A stretch of 16,259 nt of DNA from CAJBIL01 sp044359525 (GCA_044359525.1 JBIKLY010000079.1:1-16259); one strand, 5' to 3'; positions 8,627 through 15,307 are shown, counted from the first letter of the stretch. Numbers and translations: made by a program. Notes: generated from the sequence alone by a model not told the origin.

Positions 8627-8856
8627 ACGGCCAGAATCGCGCTTGAGCCGCCACCAGCGATTGCCCTGGAAGGCAATATCCATGCGGATCTCGTGGCATA
8701 TCGTCGCTAGATCGCCTATTGACGGCGTTGCAGGGCAGCGAGGTGGCGGAGTTATTTGGCGAAATAAACGTGGTCCCATAACGCTCAGCAGCAGGGCGAT
8801 TTTCATGAATTTTTCGGCTATTTGCCCCTGAAGGGATTTCCTGCGGTCACATTCAA
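8627..8856. other. Intergenic stretch after the RND pump; no convincing gene
   Basis: I see no supported gene here. A minus-strand frame (8567-8806) overlaps the pump gene and lacks a Shine-Dalgarno sequence. Two small hairpins can be drawn: ATTGCC/GGCAAT with a 6-nt loop about 35-55 bp after the pump stop, and TTATTT/AAATAA (8752-8757, 8762-8767) with a GGCG loop. Neither is followed by a T-run, so a terminator call is weak. The stretch ends at the first copy of the palindromic repeat. Confidence 0.5.
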
Positions 8857-9065
8857 CCTAAAAAACTCAGTTATTCACCGCAATGGCCCGAGGCCAGGCT
8901 TCGCGCAGACGCAAAGAACGCAAAGGGCCGCAAAGAAAATCAACGACTTAACTCGGTTTTTCGCCACAGGCATCAATCACCCTAGGGTGAATAGCAAGTA
9001 CGCAACAACCCTTTGTTTCCTTTGCGATCTTCGCGCCTTTGCGCCATTGCGGTGAGGTTTCTAGG
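8857..9065 (+). repeat. Palindromic dispersed repeat, copy 1 (right arm shortened)
   Basis: A 209-bp element aligns nearly base for base with 13019-13251, in the same orientation. It starts CCTAAAAAAC and ends GGTTTCTAGG, imperfect inverted ends. Inside lie CGCAAAG heptamers, a central palindrome CACCCTAGGGTG, and a right part rich in TTTGCG. Compared with copy 2 it lacks 23 bp in the right arm, after TTTGCGCC near 9045, so most of the long stem can no longer form. The 5 bp directly outside each end are TTCAA (8852-8856 and 9066-9070), which looks like a target-site duplication. It carries no protein-coding gene. It resembles a MITE or large REP-like element; the family is not identified. Confidence 0.85.
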
Positions 9066-9078
9066 TTCAAATCACCAG

Positions 9079-9522
9079 TCAGCTTTCATCTGGCGTGACC
9101 ATGCGCATCGGGCGAGTCCCGATCTTTGCCCCGGTGACTTCATCCACGGCCACGGGTTTAATTTCTGTTCCAGTTTCAGCGTCGAAAAAGCGAACCAACT
9201 TGCCGCTACCCCGGTATTGGCGTCCCCATGCCCCAATCATGAAAAGCACCGGTAGAAAATCGCGACCGGCAGCGGTCAGTAAATATTCCTCACGCGGCGG
9301 GTGCTCCGAGTAGCGCCGTTTCTCCAGCAATCCCTCCTCGGTCAGCGTCGCCAGCCGCCGGGTCAGCATTGTCGGTGCGATACCCAAGCTTTTCCGGAAC
9401 TGGTCAAAGCGCGTGAGGCCGGCATGGGCGTCGCGCAGGATCAATATGCTCCACGCATCGCCAGCGAAAGCCAGGCTGCGCGCTATCGGGCATGGCTCAT
9501 TGCAATTATTTTCGTTGTCCAT
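9079..9522 (-). CDS. HxlR-family winged-helix transcriptional regulator
   Basis: This is a 147-aa DNA-binding regulator. The HxlR signature is clear: CPIARSLAFAGDAWSILILRD, then TRFDQFRKSLGIAPTMLTRRLATL (recognition helix region) and the wing EEGLLEKRRYSEHPPREEYLLTAAGRDF. The C-terminal tail (residues ~115-147) carries no recognised domain. It has two cysteines near the N-terminus, Cys7 and Cys11. Cys11, directly before Pro, occupies the place of the redox/quinone-sensing Cys of YodB-type HxlR proteins. It is divergent from the hydrolase-dehydrogenase-OYE operon and shares a 104-bp promoter region holding paired operator-like repeats. It probably represses that operon and itself. The ATG at 9522 has no strong Shine-Dalgarno. 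The effector is inferred from family and context. Confidence 0.9.
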   Translation of the reverse strand: MDNENNCNEPCPIARSLAFAGDAWSILILRDAHAGLTRFDQFRKSLGIAPTMLTRRLATLTEEGLLEKRRYSEHPPREEYLLTAAGRDFLPVLFMIGAWGRQYRGSGKLVRFFDAETGTEIKPVAVDEVTGAKIGTRPMRMVTPDES

Positions 9523-9541
9523 ACTGTTTTAGTAGTGACTT

Positions 9542-9582
9542 GCTTTCAAATTGATAGTATTGTCGCTTTCAATTCGATAGTA
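9542..9582. promoter_or_regulatory. Paired operator-like sites in the divergent HxlR/hydrolase promoter
   Basis: GCTTTCAAATTGATAGTA (9542-9559) and GCTTTCAATTCGATAGTA (9565-9582) are identical at 16 of 18 positions and repeat with a 23-bp period, a little over two helical turns. Each contains an imperfect palindrome of the form CTwTCrAnTyGAwAG, with the first site the more symmetric. This suits binding by HxlR dimers. The sites lie 20-60 bp upstream of the regulator start and 45-85 bp upstream of the hydrolase start, and contain TACTAT on the minus strand as possible -10 boxes. Binding by the adjacent HxlR protein is an inference. Confidence 0.65.
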
Positions 9583-9626
9583 ACACTTTGGCGATAGGCA
9601 ATCCACCCCACACGGAGCGTTGATTT

Positions 9627-10574
9627 ATGAGCAAGGACAACATGGGCGTTGCGCTGGCAACGGGAGCATCAGGCATCGACGAACTGGCTCCACTAACCCG
9701 GCGCGATCTTTCCGTCGCCGTGGAGGAGCGACTGATGCGTAATTTGAAGTGGGCAAATGTGCCAACCCGCACGATTGACGTTGGCGGGGTGTCTTTCGCC
9801 TATAGGAAACTCGGCCCCGATTCTGGCGTGCCGGTGATCTTCCTGCACCACCTGATGGCCGTGCTCGATGACTGGGATCCACGCGTGATCGACGGCATCG
9901 CCGCGCAGCGTCGGGTGATCGCATTCGACAACCGCGGCGTCGGTGCCTCCGGTGGATCGGTGCCGCCCAGCATCGAGGCGATGGGGCGGGATGCCATCGC
10001 CTTCATTCGGGCGTTGGGACTCAAGCAGGTCGATCTTCTCGGTTTCTCGCTGGGCGGCGGCGTGGCGCAAATGGTCGCTTTGCAAGCCCCCGACCTCGTA
10101 CGGCGGATGATCCTTGCCGGAACGGGGCCTCGGGGCGGCGGCGGTATCGACGAGATCAACAGAATCGCTGTCATCGCTTACCTCAAAGCGGCGCTCACGC
10201 TAAGCGATCCGAGGAATTTCCTGTTCTTCCCCCGCACCCCGGATGGCAAGCACGCCGCAAAAGACTACTTCTCCAGGCTGAAGGAACGCACCAAGGACCG
10301 TGACAAGCCCATTTCCCTGCAGGCTCGGCGTGCTCAACTGAAGGCCATCAGAACTGCCGGGCTGAGTGCGCCCGACGACCTCTCGGTCATTACGCAACCC
10401 GTTTTCGTCGCGAACGGCGACCACGACCTGATGGTCGACAGCAGCCATTCGGCCGACATGGCTCGCCGTCTGCCGAATGCCAGGCTGACGATCTATCCGG
10501 ATTCCGGGCACGGCGGCGTCTTTCAGCACCACCAAGCCTTTGTGCCTGCAGTTGTGGACTTCCTCGCGGATTGA
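9627..10574 (+). CDS. Alpha/beta hydrolase-fold protein
   Basis: This 315-aa enzyme has a complete alpha/beta hydrolase triad: nucleophile Ser141 in GFSLGGG, acid Asp267 in NGDHDLMV, and His295 in SGHGGVF. The oxyanion-hole region is FLHHLMAVLDDWD, and DNRGVGASGG matches the DxRGxGxS strand-loop motif. The lid (about residues 175-245) is basic and variable, so the substrate cannot be told. An esterase, a lactonase or a cofactor-free haloperoxidase-like activity all fit. The first ~50 residues are an extension ahead of the core. GGAG at 9614-9617 supports the ATG at 9627. It is the first gene of the operon under the divergent operator region. Co-regulation with two flavin/NADPH-type reductases suggests a role with reactive carbonyl or quinone compounds; this is inference. 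Confidence 0.88.
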   Translation: MSKDNMGVALATGASGIDELAPLTRRDLSVAVEERLMRNLKWANVPTRTIDVGGVSFAYRKLGPDSGVPVIFLHHLMAVLDDWDPRVIDGIAAQRRVIAFDNRGVGASGGSVPPSIEAMGRDAIAFIRALGLKQVDLLGFSLGGGVAQMVALQAPDLVRRMILAGTGPRGGGGIDEINRIAVIAYLKAALTLSDPRNFLFFPRTPDGKHAAKDYFSRLKERTKDRDKPISLQARRAQLKAIRTAGLSAPDDLSVITQPVFVANGDHDLMVDSSHSADMARRLPNARLTIYPDSGHGGVFQHHQAFVPAVVDFLAD

Positions 10575-10587
10575 ATTGGAGAAGGCA

Positions 10588-11589
10588 ATGAAAGCATTCA
10601 TTCTCGATCGTTATGGGAAAAAGAACAGTTTGCGTCTCGGCGAAATGCCAGCGCCGGAACTTCGCGATGACGAAGTGCTGGTCAAGGTGCACGCAGCAGG
10701 CGTGAATCAGCTGGACGCCAAAATCAAGAGCGGCGAGTTCAAGCTCGTCCTGCCCTACCGCTTGCCGCTCATCCTGGGCCACGACGTGGCCGGGGTCGTG
10801 GTTCGGGTCGGGCCGCGCGTGCAGCAATTCAAGCCGGGTGACGAGGTCTATTCCCGGCCCGATGATTTTCGGATCGGTGCTTTCGCTGAATTCATCGCCA
10901 TCAAGGAAACCTCCCTGGCGATCAAACCCAAAGCACTGAGCATGGAAGAGGCTGCCTCAATCCCCCTGGTCGGCTTGACCGCCTGGCAAGCGCTGATCGA
11001 AAAGGCGAATCTCAAGAAGGGGCAAAAGGTTTTCATCCAGGCCGGCTCGGGTGGCGTCGGGACCTTTGCCATTCAGCTGGCGAAACATCTCGGGGCGTTC
11101 GTCGCAACGACGACGAGTACGGCCAATGTGGATTGGGTGAAGCGCCTCGGTGCCGATGTCGTCATCGACTACAGGAAAGATGATTTCGAAAACATCCTGC
11201 AGGGCTACGACGTCGTCTTGAACAGCCAGGACAGCGCGACGCTCGCCAAATCCGTGAGCGTCCTCAAGCCTGGCGGAAAACTCATTTCGATCTCCGGCCC
11301 GCCCGATCCTGCTTTTGGCGAAGAAATCAGGGCACCGTGGCTGGTGAAATCGGTCATACGCCTGCTAAGCTTTGGCATCCGGAGGAAAGCCAGGCGCAAC
11401 AAGGTCGGCTTTTCGTTCCTCTTCATGAAGGCCAACGGCGGCCAGTTGCGCGAGATCGGCGCATTGATCGATTCCGGAGCCATCCGCCCGGTCGTGGATC
11501 GGGTCTTTCCGTTCGAATCGACCCGGGAAGCGATGGATTACGTCGAGACAGGACGTGCCAAAGGCAAGGTCGTCGTCAGGATGCGATGA
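10588..11589 (+). CDS. Zinc-independent medium-chain dehydrogenase/reductase (quinone oxidoreductase-like)
   Basis: This 333-aa member of the MDR superfamily resembles NADPH:quinone reductases (QOR/zeta-crystallin group). The N-terminal GroES-like domain contains AAGVNQLDAKIKSG and GHDVAGVV. The Rossmann domain has AGSGGVG (152-158) followed by TFAIQLAKHLGA. The catalytic-zinc ligands and structural-zinc cysteine cluster of alcohol dehydrogenases are absent. LKPGGKLISISGPP and a C-terminal KGKVVVRM end are typical. The frame is open 48 bp further upstream, but GGAGAAGG at 10578-10585 marks the ATG at 10588. It starts 13 bp after the hydrolase stop, so the genes are co-transcribed. Expected reaction: NAD(P)H-dependent reduction of quinones or activated alkenes. 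Confidence 0.88.
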   Translation: MKAFILDRYGKKNSLRLGEMPAPELRDDEVLVKVHAAGVNQLDAKIKSGEFKLVLPYRLPLILGHDVAGVVVRVGPRVQQFKPGDEVYSRPDDFRIGAFAEFIAIKETSLAIKPKALSMEEAASIPLVGLTAWQALIEKANLKKGQKVFIQAGSGGVGTFAIQLAKHLGAFVATTTSTANVDWVKRLGADVVIDYRKDDFENILQGYDVVLNSQDSATLAKSVSVLKPGGKLISISGPPDPAFGEEIRAPWLVKSVIRLLSFGIRRKARRNKVGFSFLFMKANGGQLREIGALIDSGAIRPVVDRVFPFESTREAMDYVETGRAKGKVVVRMR

Positions 11590-11640
11590 ACATCGAACCC
11601 TCGAAGGCTTGATCTGAACACAACACCAAGGAAAATTCTT

Positions 11641-12708
11641 ATGAGCAGCACGCTATTCACGCCCACCCAATTAGGCAGTTTGTCGCTGAAGAACCGCATC
11701 GTCATGGCACCGCTGACGCGTAGCCGCGCTATCGGCAACGTGCCCAATGCCCTGATGGCGCAGTATTACCGCTTGCGTGCGGATGCCGGACTGATCATCA
11801 CCGAAGGAACCTCGCCTTCACCCAACGGCCTTGGCTATGCACGCATTCCCGGACTATTCAACGCTGAACAGGTACAGGGCTGGCGACACGTGACCGATGG
11901 CGTCCATCAGGCAGGCGGCAGGATTTTTGTGCAGCTGATGCATACCGGGCGGGTCAGTCATCCGGCGAACCTGCCGGCCGGCGCCAGCATTCTGGCCCCC
12001 TCGGCAGTTGCCGTTCCGGGCGAGATGTGGACCGATGCGGACGGCATGCAGCCGCATCCTGCGCCGCGCGAAATGAGCGAAACGGACATCGCGCAAAGCA
12101 TCGCCGAATATGCGGCCTCGGCCAGACTGGCCATGCAGGCCGGCTTCGATGGTGTCGAGCTGCATGCTGCGAATGGCTATCTGATCGACCAATTCCTCAA
12201 TACTGCCTCCAATCAGCGCAACGACCGCTGGGGCGGCAAGGTCGAAAACCGCGTCCGCTTCGCCGTCGAAGTCGCCAGGGCAAGCGCCGCAGCCATTGGC
12301 GCCGAGCGCGTCGGCATGCGGATCTCGCCTTACGGCGTATTCAACGCGCAGGTGCCGGATGCAGAGATGGATGCTTTGTACCTGCGTTTGATCGAGGAGT
12401 TGAATGCGCTCGGCCTGCTCTACATCCACATCGTGGATCACAGCGCGATGGGGGCTCCGGAAGTCAGTCCCGAACTGAAAGCCAGGATCCGTGCCGCGTT
12501 CAAAGGAAAGTACATTCTCTCCGGTGGCTATGATGTTGCGCGAGCCGATGCCGATCTCGACGCGCAGCGTGGCGACCTGGTGGCATTCGGTCGCCCGTTC
12601 ATCTCGAATCCGGATCTGGTATCCAGGCTTAAGTCGGGACAGGAGTTGGTTGCGCCCGATTTCTCTACCTTCTACACGCCGGGAGAAAAGGGCTACACCG
12701 ATTATTGA
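11641..12708 (+). CDS. nemA: Old Yellow Enzyme family alkene reductase (NemA-like)
   Basis: This is an FMN-dependent ene-reductase of 355 aa, normal for classical OYEs. It shows the TIM-barrel landmarks: LFTPTQLGSLSLKNRIVMAPLTRSRA near the start, ADAGLIITEGT, FVQLMHTGR, the substrate-binding pair His175/Asn178 in HAANGYLIDQFL, NQRNDRWGG, RISPYG, and the phosphate-binding LSGGYD and VAFGRPFISNPDL. Family knowledge: NemA-type enzymes reduce N-ethylmaleimide, enones, nitrate esters and nitroaromatics with NAD(P)H. AAGGA just upstream supports the ATG at 11641. It follows the quinone-reductase-like gene by 51 bp in the same direction and is the last gene of the cassette. The specific symbol rests on similarity to the family in general. 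Confidence 0.93.
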   Translation: MSSTLFTPTQLGSLSLKNRIVMAPLTRSRAIGNVPNALMAQYYRLRADAGLIITEGTSPSPNGLGYARIPGLFNAEQVQGWRHVTDGVHQAGGRIFVQLMHTGRVSHPANLPAGASILAPSAVAVPGEMWTDADGMQPHPAPREMSETDIAQSIAEYAASARLAMQAGFDGVELHAANGYLIDQFLNTASNQRNDRWGGKVENRVRFAVEVARASAAAIGAERVGMRISPYGVFNAQVPDAEMDALYLRLIEELNALGLLYIHIVDHSAMGAPEVSPELKARIRAAFKGKYILSGGYDVARADADLDAQRGDLVAFGRPFISNPDLVSRLKSGQELVAPDFSTFYTPGEKGYTDY

Positions 12709-13018
12709 TGGAAGTCCGCGACTGGTTGCGCATTTCTCCGTATCGATCAAGATTCCGGGAAATGCACACCCAGGCCACATATTCACCGGCAATGGTTTGC
12801 TTAGGCCGACTTGCACTCGTAGGGTGTCCGGCGGGTTTCAGGGGAACCAGCCGTTCAAATAACTGGTTTTCTGAACTCTCGAATGGCAAGTCGTGGCCGT
12901 CATATGCCCGACGTCATCTCACATCCGCTGTCTGGTCAATGACATTGGCCGCCGGTGGCACGACGAACGCAATTCCATGCATATGTAGTTTCGGAAAAAT
13001 TGCGTTCGAGAGAGCGAT
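12709..13018. other. Intergenic stretch after the OYE gene; inverted repeats but no convincing gene
   Basis: I see no supported gene. AACCAG (12845-12850) and CTGGTT (12863-12868) can form a hairpin with a 12-nt loop followed by TT, a weak candidate terminator for the upstream operon. A perfect 11-bp inverted repeat, CGAACGCAATT (12964-12974) and AATTGCGTTCG (12998-13008), lies just before repeat copy 2 and has a 23-nt loop containing ATGCAT. A long open frame across this region continues into the repeat and has no start signal or family resemblance. Confidence 0.45.
12964..13008. repeat. Perfect 11-bp inverted repeat with 23-nt spacer
   Basis: CGAACGCAATT at 12964-12974 and its exact reverse complement at 12998-13008 could form a hairpin. 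No T-tract follows, so it is not a standard terminator. It ends 10 bp before the left end of repeat copy 2. It may be an operator, a terminator relic or the end of a decayed mobile element. Confidence 0.55.
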
Positions 13019-13251
13019 CCTAAAAACCGCAGTTATTCACCGCAATGGCCCGAGGCCAGGCTTCGCGCAGGCGCAAAGAACGCAAAGGGCCGCAAAGAAA
13101 ATCAACGACTTAACTCGGTTTTTCGCCACAGGCATCAATCACCCAAAGGGTGAGTAGCAAGAGCGCGATAACCCTTTATTTCCTTTGCGATCTTCGCACC
13201 TTTGCGCCTGCGCGAAGCCTGGCCTCGGGCCATTGCGGTGAGGTTTCTAGG
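13019..13251 (+). repeat. Palindromic dispersed repeat, copy 2 (intact form)
   Basis: A 233-bp element with ends CCTAAAAACC and GGTTTCTAGG (9/10 inverted match). An 8-nt extra GCAGTTAT follows the left end. Next is a perfect 42-bp inverted repeat: left arm 13037-13078, right arm 13200-13241, enclosing about 120 bp. The interior holds further CGCAAAG heptamers (left), TTTGCG motifs (right) and a small hairpin CACCC-AAA-GGGTG. It matches copy 1 almost base for base apart from 23 bp missing in copy 1 and scattered substitutions. No clean target-site duplication is seen here. It ends 132 bp before the regB start. Confidence 0.88.
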
Positions 13252-13347
13252 CTGATTCCAACCTCAGTGGGTGACCGCAGCAAAGCCCGCGTCGCACGCT
13301 TGCTGCGACCGATTGCCGCAGCACCGGCAGAACCCGCTGGCACGGCG

Positions 13348-13353
13348 TAAAAT
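13348..13353 (+). promoter_or_regulatory. Possible -10 box for the regBA-hslR operon
   Basis: TAAAAT (5/6 match to TATAAT) sits 30 bp upstream of the regB ATG in the context GGCGTAAAATCC. There is no convincing -35 box 17 bp upstream. The upstream 100 bp also contain a GTCGCA/TGCGAC hairpin. Weak evidence, but it is the only -10-like box between the repeat and regB. Confidence 0.35.
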
Positions 13354-13383
13354 CCGTACTTCCCGCCAGTTTCCACCGCTCTC

Positions 13384-14763
13384 ATGCCCGTCCCCGACCA
13401 CACCCTGCCGACAGGCTCCACCCCGCCGCTGACGCGGCTGGTCGCACTGCGCCGCATGGAAGTGCTGACCCAGGCGGCGGTGCTGATCCTTGCCGTTGCC
13501 TGGCTGAAAATCCCGCTCGATGTCGTCAGCATGGCGGCAATCATCGCCCTGCTTGCCGCCATCAACCTTGCCACGCAATGGCGGATCGATCGCGGCGGGC
13601 CGGTCACCGACGGCGAGCTGTTTGCCCAGCTCAGCCTGGACGTCGTCATCCTGACGCTGCTGCTCTATTTTGCCGGCGGCTCGGCCAACCCCTTCGTCTC
13701 GCTGTTCATCATTTCGCCGACCATTGCCGCTGCCACGCTACCGGCCCGGCACGCCTGGGCCATGGCTGGCCTGACGCTGCTGGCCTACACCTTCCTGATG
13801 TTCTGGAACCTGCCCTTACCCCCGCCGCAGGGCGAATTCTCGCAACTGGCCGAGCTCGATGCCCTGCTCGCCCGCGCCACGGGAACCGCGCCCGAACATG
13901 CCGGGCACATGAGCGGCTTTGCACTGCACATTCTTGGCATGTGGCTCAACTTTGTCATCAGCGTCAGCGTTGTCGCGTTTTTCCTGACACGCATGGCCAC
14001 GGCACTCAAGCGCCGCGAACAGGAACTTGCCGCAGCCCGAGAAACCGCACTGCGCCACGAACAGATCCTCTCCCTTGGCACACTGGCCGCCGGCGCAGCG
14101 CACAAGCTCGGCACCCCCCTGAGCACGATGGCCGTTGTCATCCGCGAACTGGAATTGGGCCACGGCAGCAATCCCGAACTGAAAGCAGACCTGCACCTGC
14201 TGCGCGAACAGGTCGATCACTGCAAGCAAACCATCTCGCAAATCCTCGCCTCGGCGGGCCAGACGCGCGACGAAAGCCTGCAGGCGATGGCCCTCGACGC
14301 CTACCTCAACAAGCTGGTCGAGGAGTGGCAGCTGATCCGCCCGCGCACACCGCTTGAAGTCATCCTTGAAGGGCCGCAGCCCGCACCGCTGATCGCCGCC
14401 GACCGCAGGCTCGAGCAAGCCATCCTCAACCTGCTCGACAATGCTGCCGACGCCAACGGCACCAGCGGCGATGCGCTGAACTTCAAGGCCCATTGGGACA
14501 CAGCACGTTGCTGCATCGAAATCCTCGACCGTGGCCCCGGCCTCGACGCTGAAGCCATGCAGCACGCAGGCCAGGCGTTTTTCAGCACCAAGCAGGCTGA
14601 AAGTGGCAGCGTCGGCGGCATCGGTATCGGCCTTTTTCTCACCAACGCCACCGTTGAACAATTCGGCGGCAAGGTCGAACTATTCAACCGCAATGACAGA
14701 CAGGGCGGCGCCTGCACGCGCGTCACCCTGCCGCTGGATCGACTGAAGGCCTCCGCACCATGA
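13384..14763 (+). CDS. regB: RegB/PrrB-type redox-sensing sensor histidine kinase
   Basis: This is a membrane sensor kinase of 459 aa. The N-terminal ~215 residues contain about six hydrophobic segments and the motif GGSANPF (98-104), matching the GGxxNPF quinone-binding motif of RegB. The H-box is GTLAAGAAHKLGTPLSTMA, with phospho-acceptor His240. Cys280 in LREQVDHCKQ lies exactly 40 residues after it, the same spacing as His225 and redox-active Cys265 of Rhodobacter RegB. The ATP-binding domain has an N-box (NLLDN, 349-353), DRGPGL and GIGIGLFLTN. The residue after the phospho-histidine is Lys; RegB and most HisKA kinases have Glu there. The ATG at 13384 lacks a clear Shine-Dalgarno. It overlaps regA by 4 nt, so the two are co-translated. 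Confidence 0.9.
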   Translation: MPVPDHTLPTGSTPPLTRLVALRRMEVLTQAAVLILAVAWLKIPLDVVSMAAIIALLAAINLATQWRIDRGGPVTDGELFAQLSLDVVILTLLLYFAGGSANPFVSLFIISPTIAAATLPARHAWAMAGLTLLAYTFLMFWNLPLPPPQGEFSQLAELDALLARATGTAPEHAGHMSGFALHILGMWLNFVISVSVVAFFLTRMATALKRREQELAAARETALRHEQILSLGTLAAGAAHKLGTPLSTMAVVIRELELGHGSNPELKADLHLLREQVDHCKQTISQILASAGQTRDESLQAMALDAYLNKLVEEWQLIRPRTPLEVILEGPQPAPLIAADRRLEQAILNLLDNAADANGTSGDALNFKAHWDTARCCIEILDRGPGLDAEAMQHAGQAFFSTKQAESGSVGGIGIGLFLTNATVEQFGGKVELFNRNDRQGGACTRVTLPLDRLKASAP

Positions 14764-15305
14764 TTGAAGATGACCGCTCAACGCTGCTACTTGTCGATGA
14801 CGACAGCACCTTTCGCGAAGTGCTCGGTCGCGCTCTCGAACGCCGTGGCTACGCGGTAACGCGGGCTGCCAGCGTTGACGCCGGACTGGCCAAAGCGCTG
14901 GAACAGCCCCCCGAATACGCCGTGGTCGACCTCAAGATGCCGGGCGACTCCGGCCTGGTGCTGATCGAAAAACTGATCGAGCTCGACCCCAACACGCGCA
15001 TCGTCATGCTCACCGGCTACGCCAGCATCGTCACCGCCATCGAAGCAATCAAGCTCGGCGCCATCCACTACCTGGCCAAGCCCTGCGATGCCGACGAAGT
15101 GGTTGCCGCCCTGAACAAAAGCAGCGAAGGCGATTCAAGCCTGCCGGTTTCCGAATCGCCACTGACGGTCAATCGGCTCGAATGGGAACACATCCAGCGC
15201 GTGCTGGCCGAACATCAGGGCAACATCTCCTCAACGGCACGCGCCCTGAAAATGCATCGACGCACGCTGCAGCGCAAACTCGGCAAGCATCCGAGCAAGG
15301 AATAG
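14760..15305 (+). CDS. regA: RegA/PrrA-type response regulator
   Basis: This is the cognate regulator of the preceding kinase: 181 aa, a receiver domain plus a Fis-type helix-turn-helix. The receiver has the acidic pocket Asp13-Asp15, phospho-acceptor Asp57 in VVDLKMPG, Thr85 in MLTGYASI and Lys107 in YLAKP. The C-terminal segment from residue 141 reads EWEHIQRVLAEHQGNISSTA, then RALKMHRRTLQRKLGK. This is the strongly conserved RegA/ActR/PrrA DNA-binding helix-turn-helix. Family knowledge: RegA controls respiratory, carbon- and nitrogen-fixation genes according to redox state. The ATG overlaps the regB stop (ATGA). hslR follows 2 nt after its stop, with the hslR Shine-Dalgarno lying in the last regA codons. 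Confidence 0.93.
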   Translation: MIEDDRSTLLLVDDDSTFREVLGRALERRGYAVTRAASVDAGLAKALEQPPEYAVVDLKMPGDSGLVLIEKLIELDPNTRIVMLTGYASIVTAIEAIKLGAIHYLAKPCDADEVVAALNKSSEGDSSLPVSESPLTVNRLEWEHIQRVLAEHQGNISSTARALKMHRRTLQRKLGKHPSKE

Positions 15306-15307
15306 GG

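Noticed and set aside
8567..8806. Minus-strand 79-aa frame with a hydrophobic start after the RND pump
   Set aside because: It overlaps the pump gene by 60 bp, lacks a ribosome binding site, and has no family resemblance I can defend.
8917..9037. CRISPR-like array suggested by repeated CGCAAAG heptamers
   Set aside because: The heptamers are short, irregularly spaced and inside a palindromic element; there are no uniform spacers and no cas genes.
8822..9055. Open reading frame across repeat copy 1 whose product resembles that of the frame at 12705-13157
   Set aside because: The similarity comes from the DNA repeat itself. Neither frame has a Shine-Dalgarno or a recognisable domain, and the shared part is a translation of the palindromic element.
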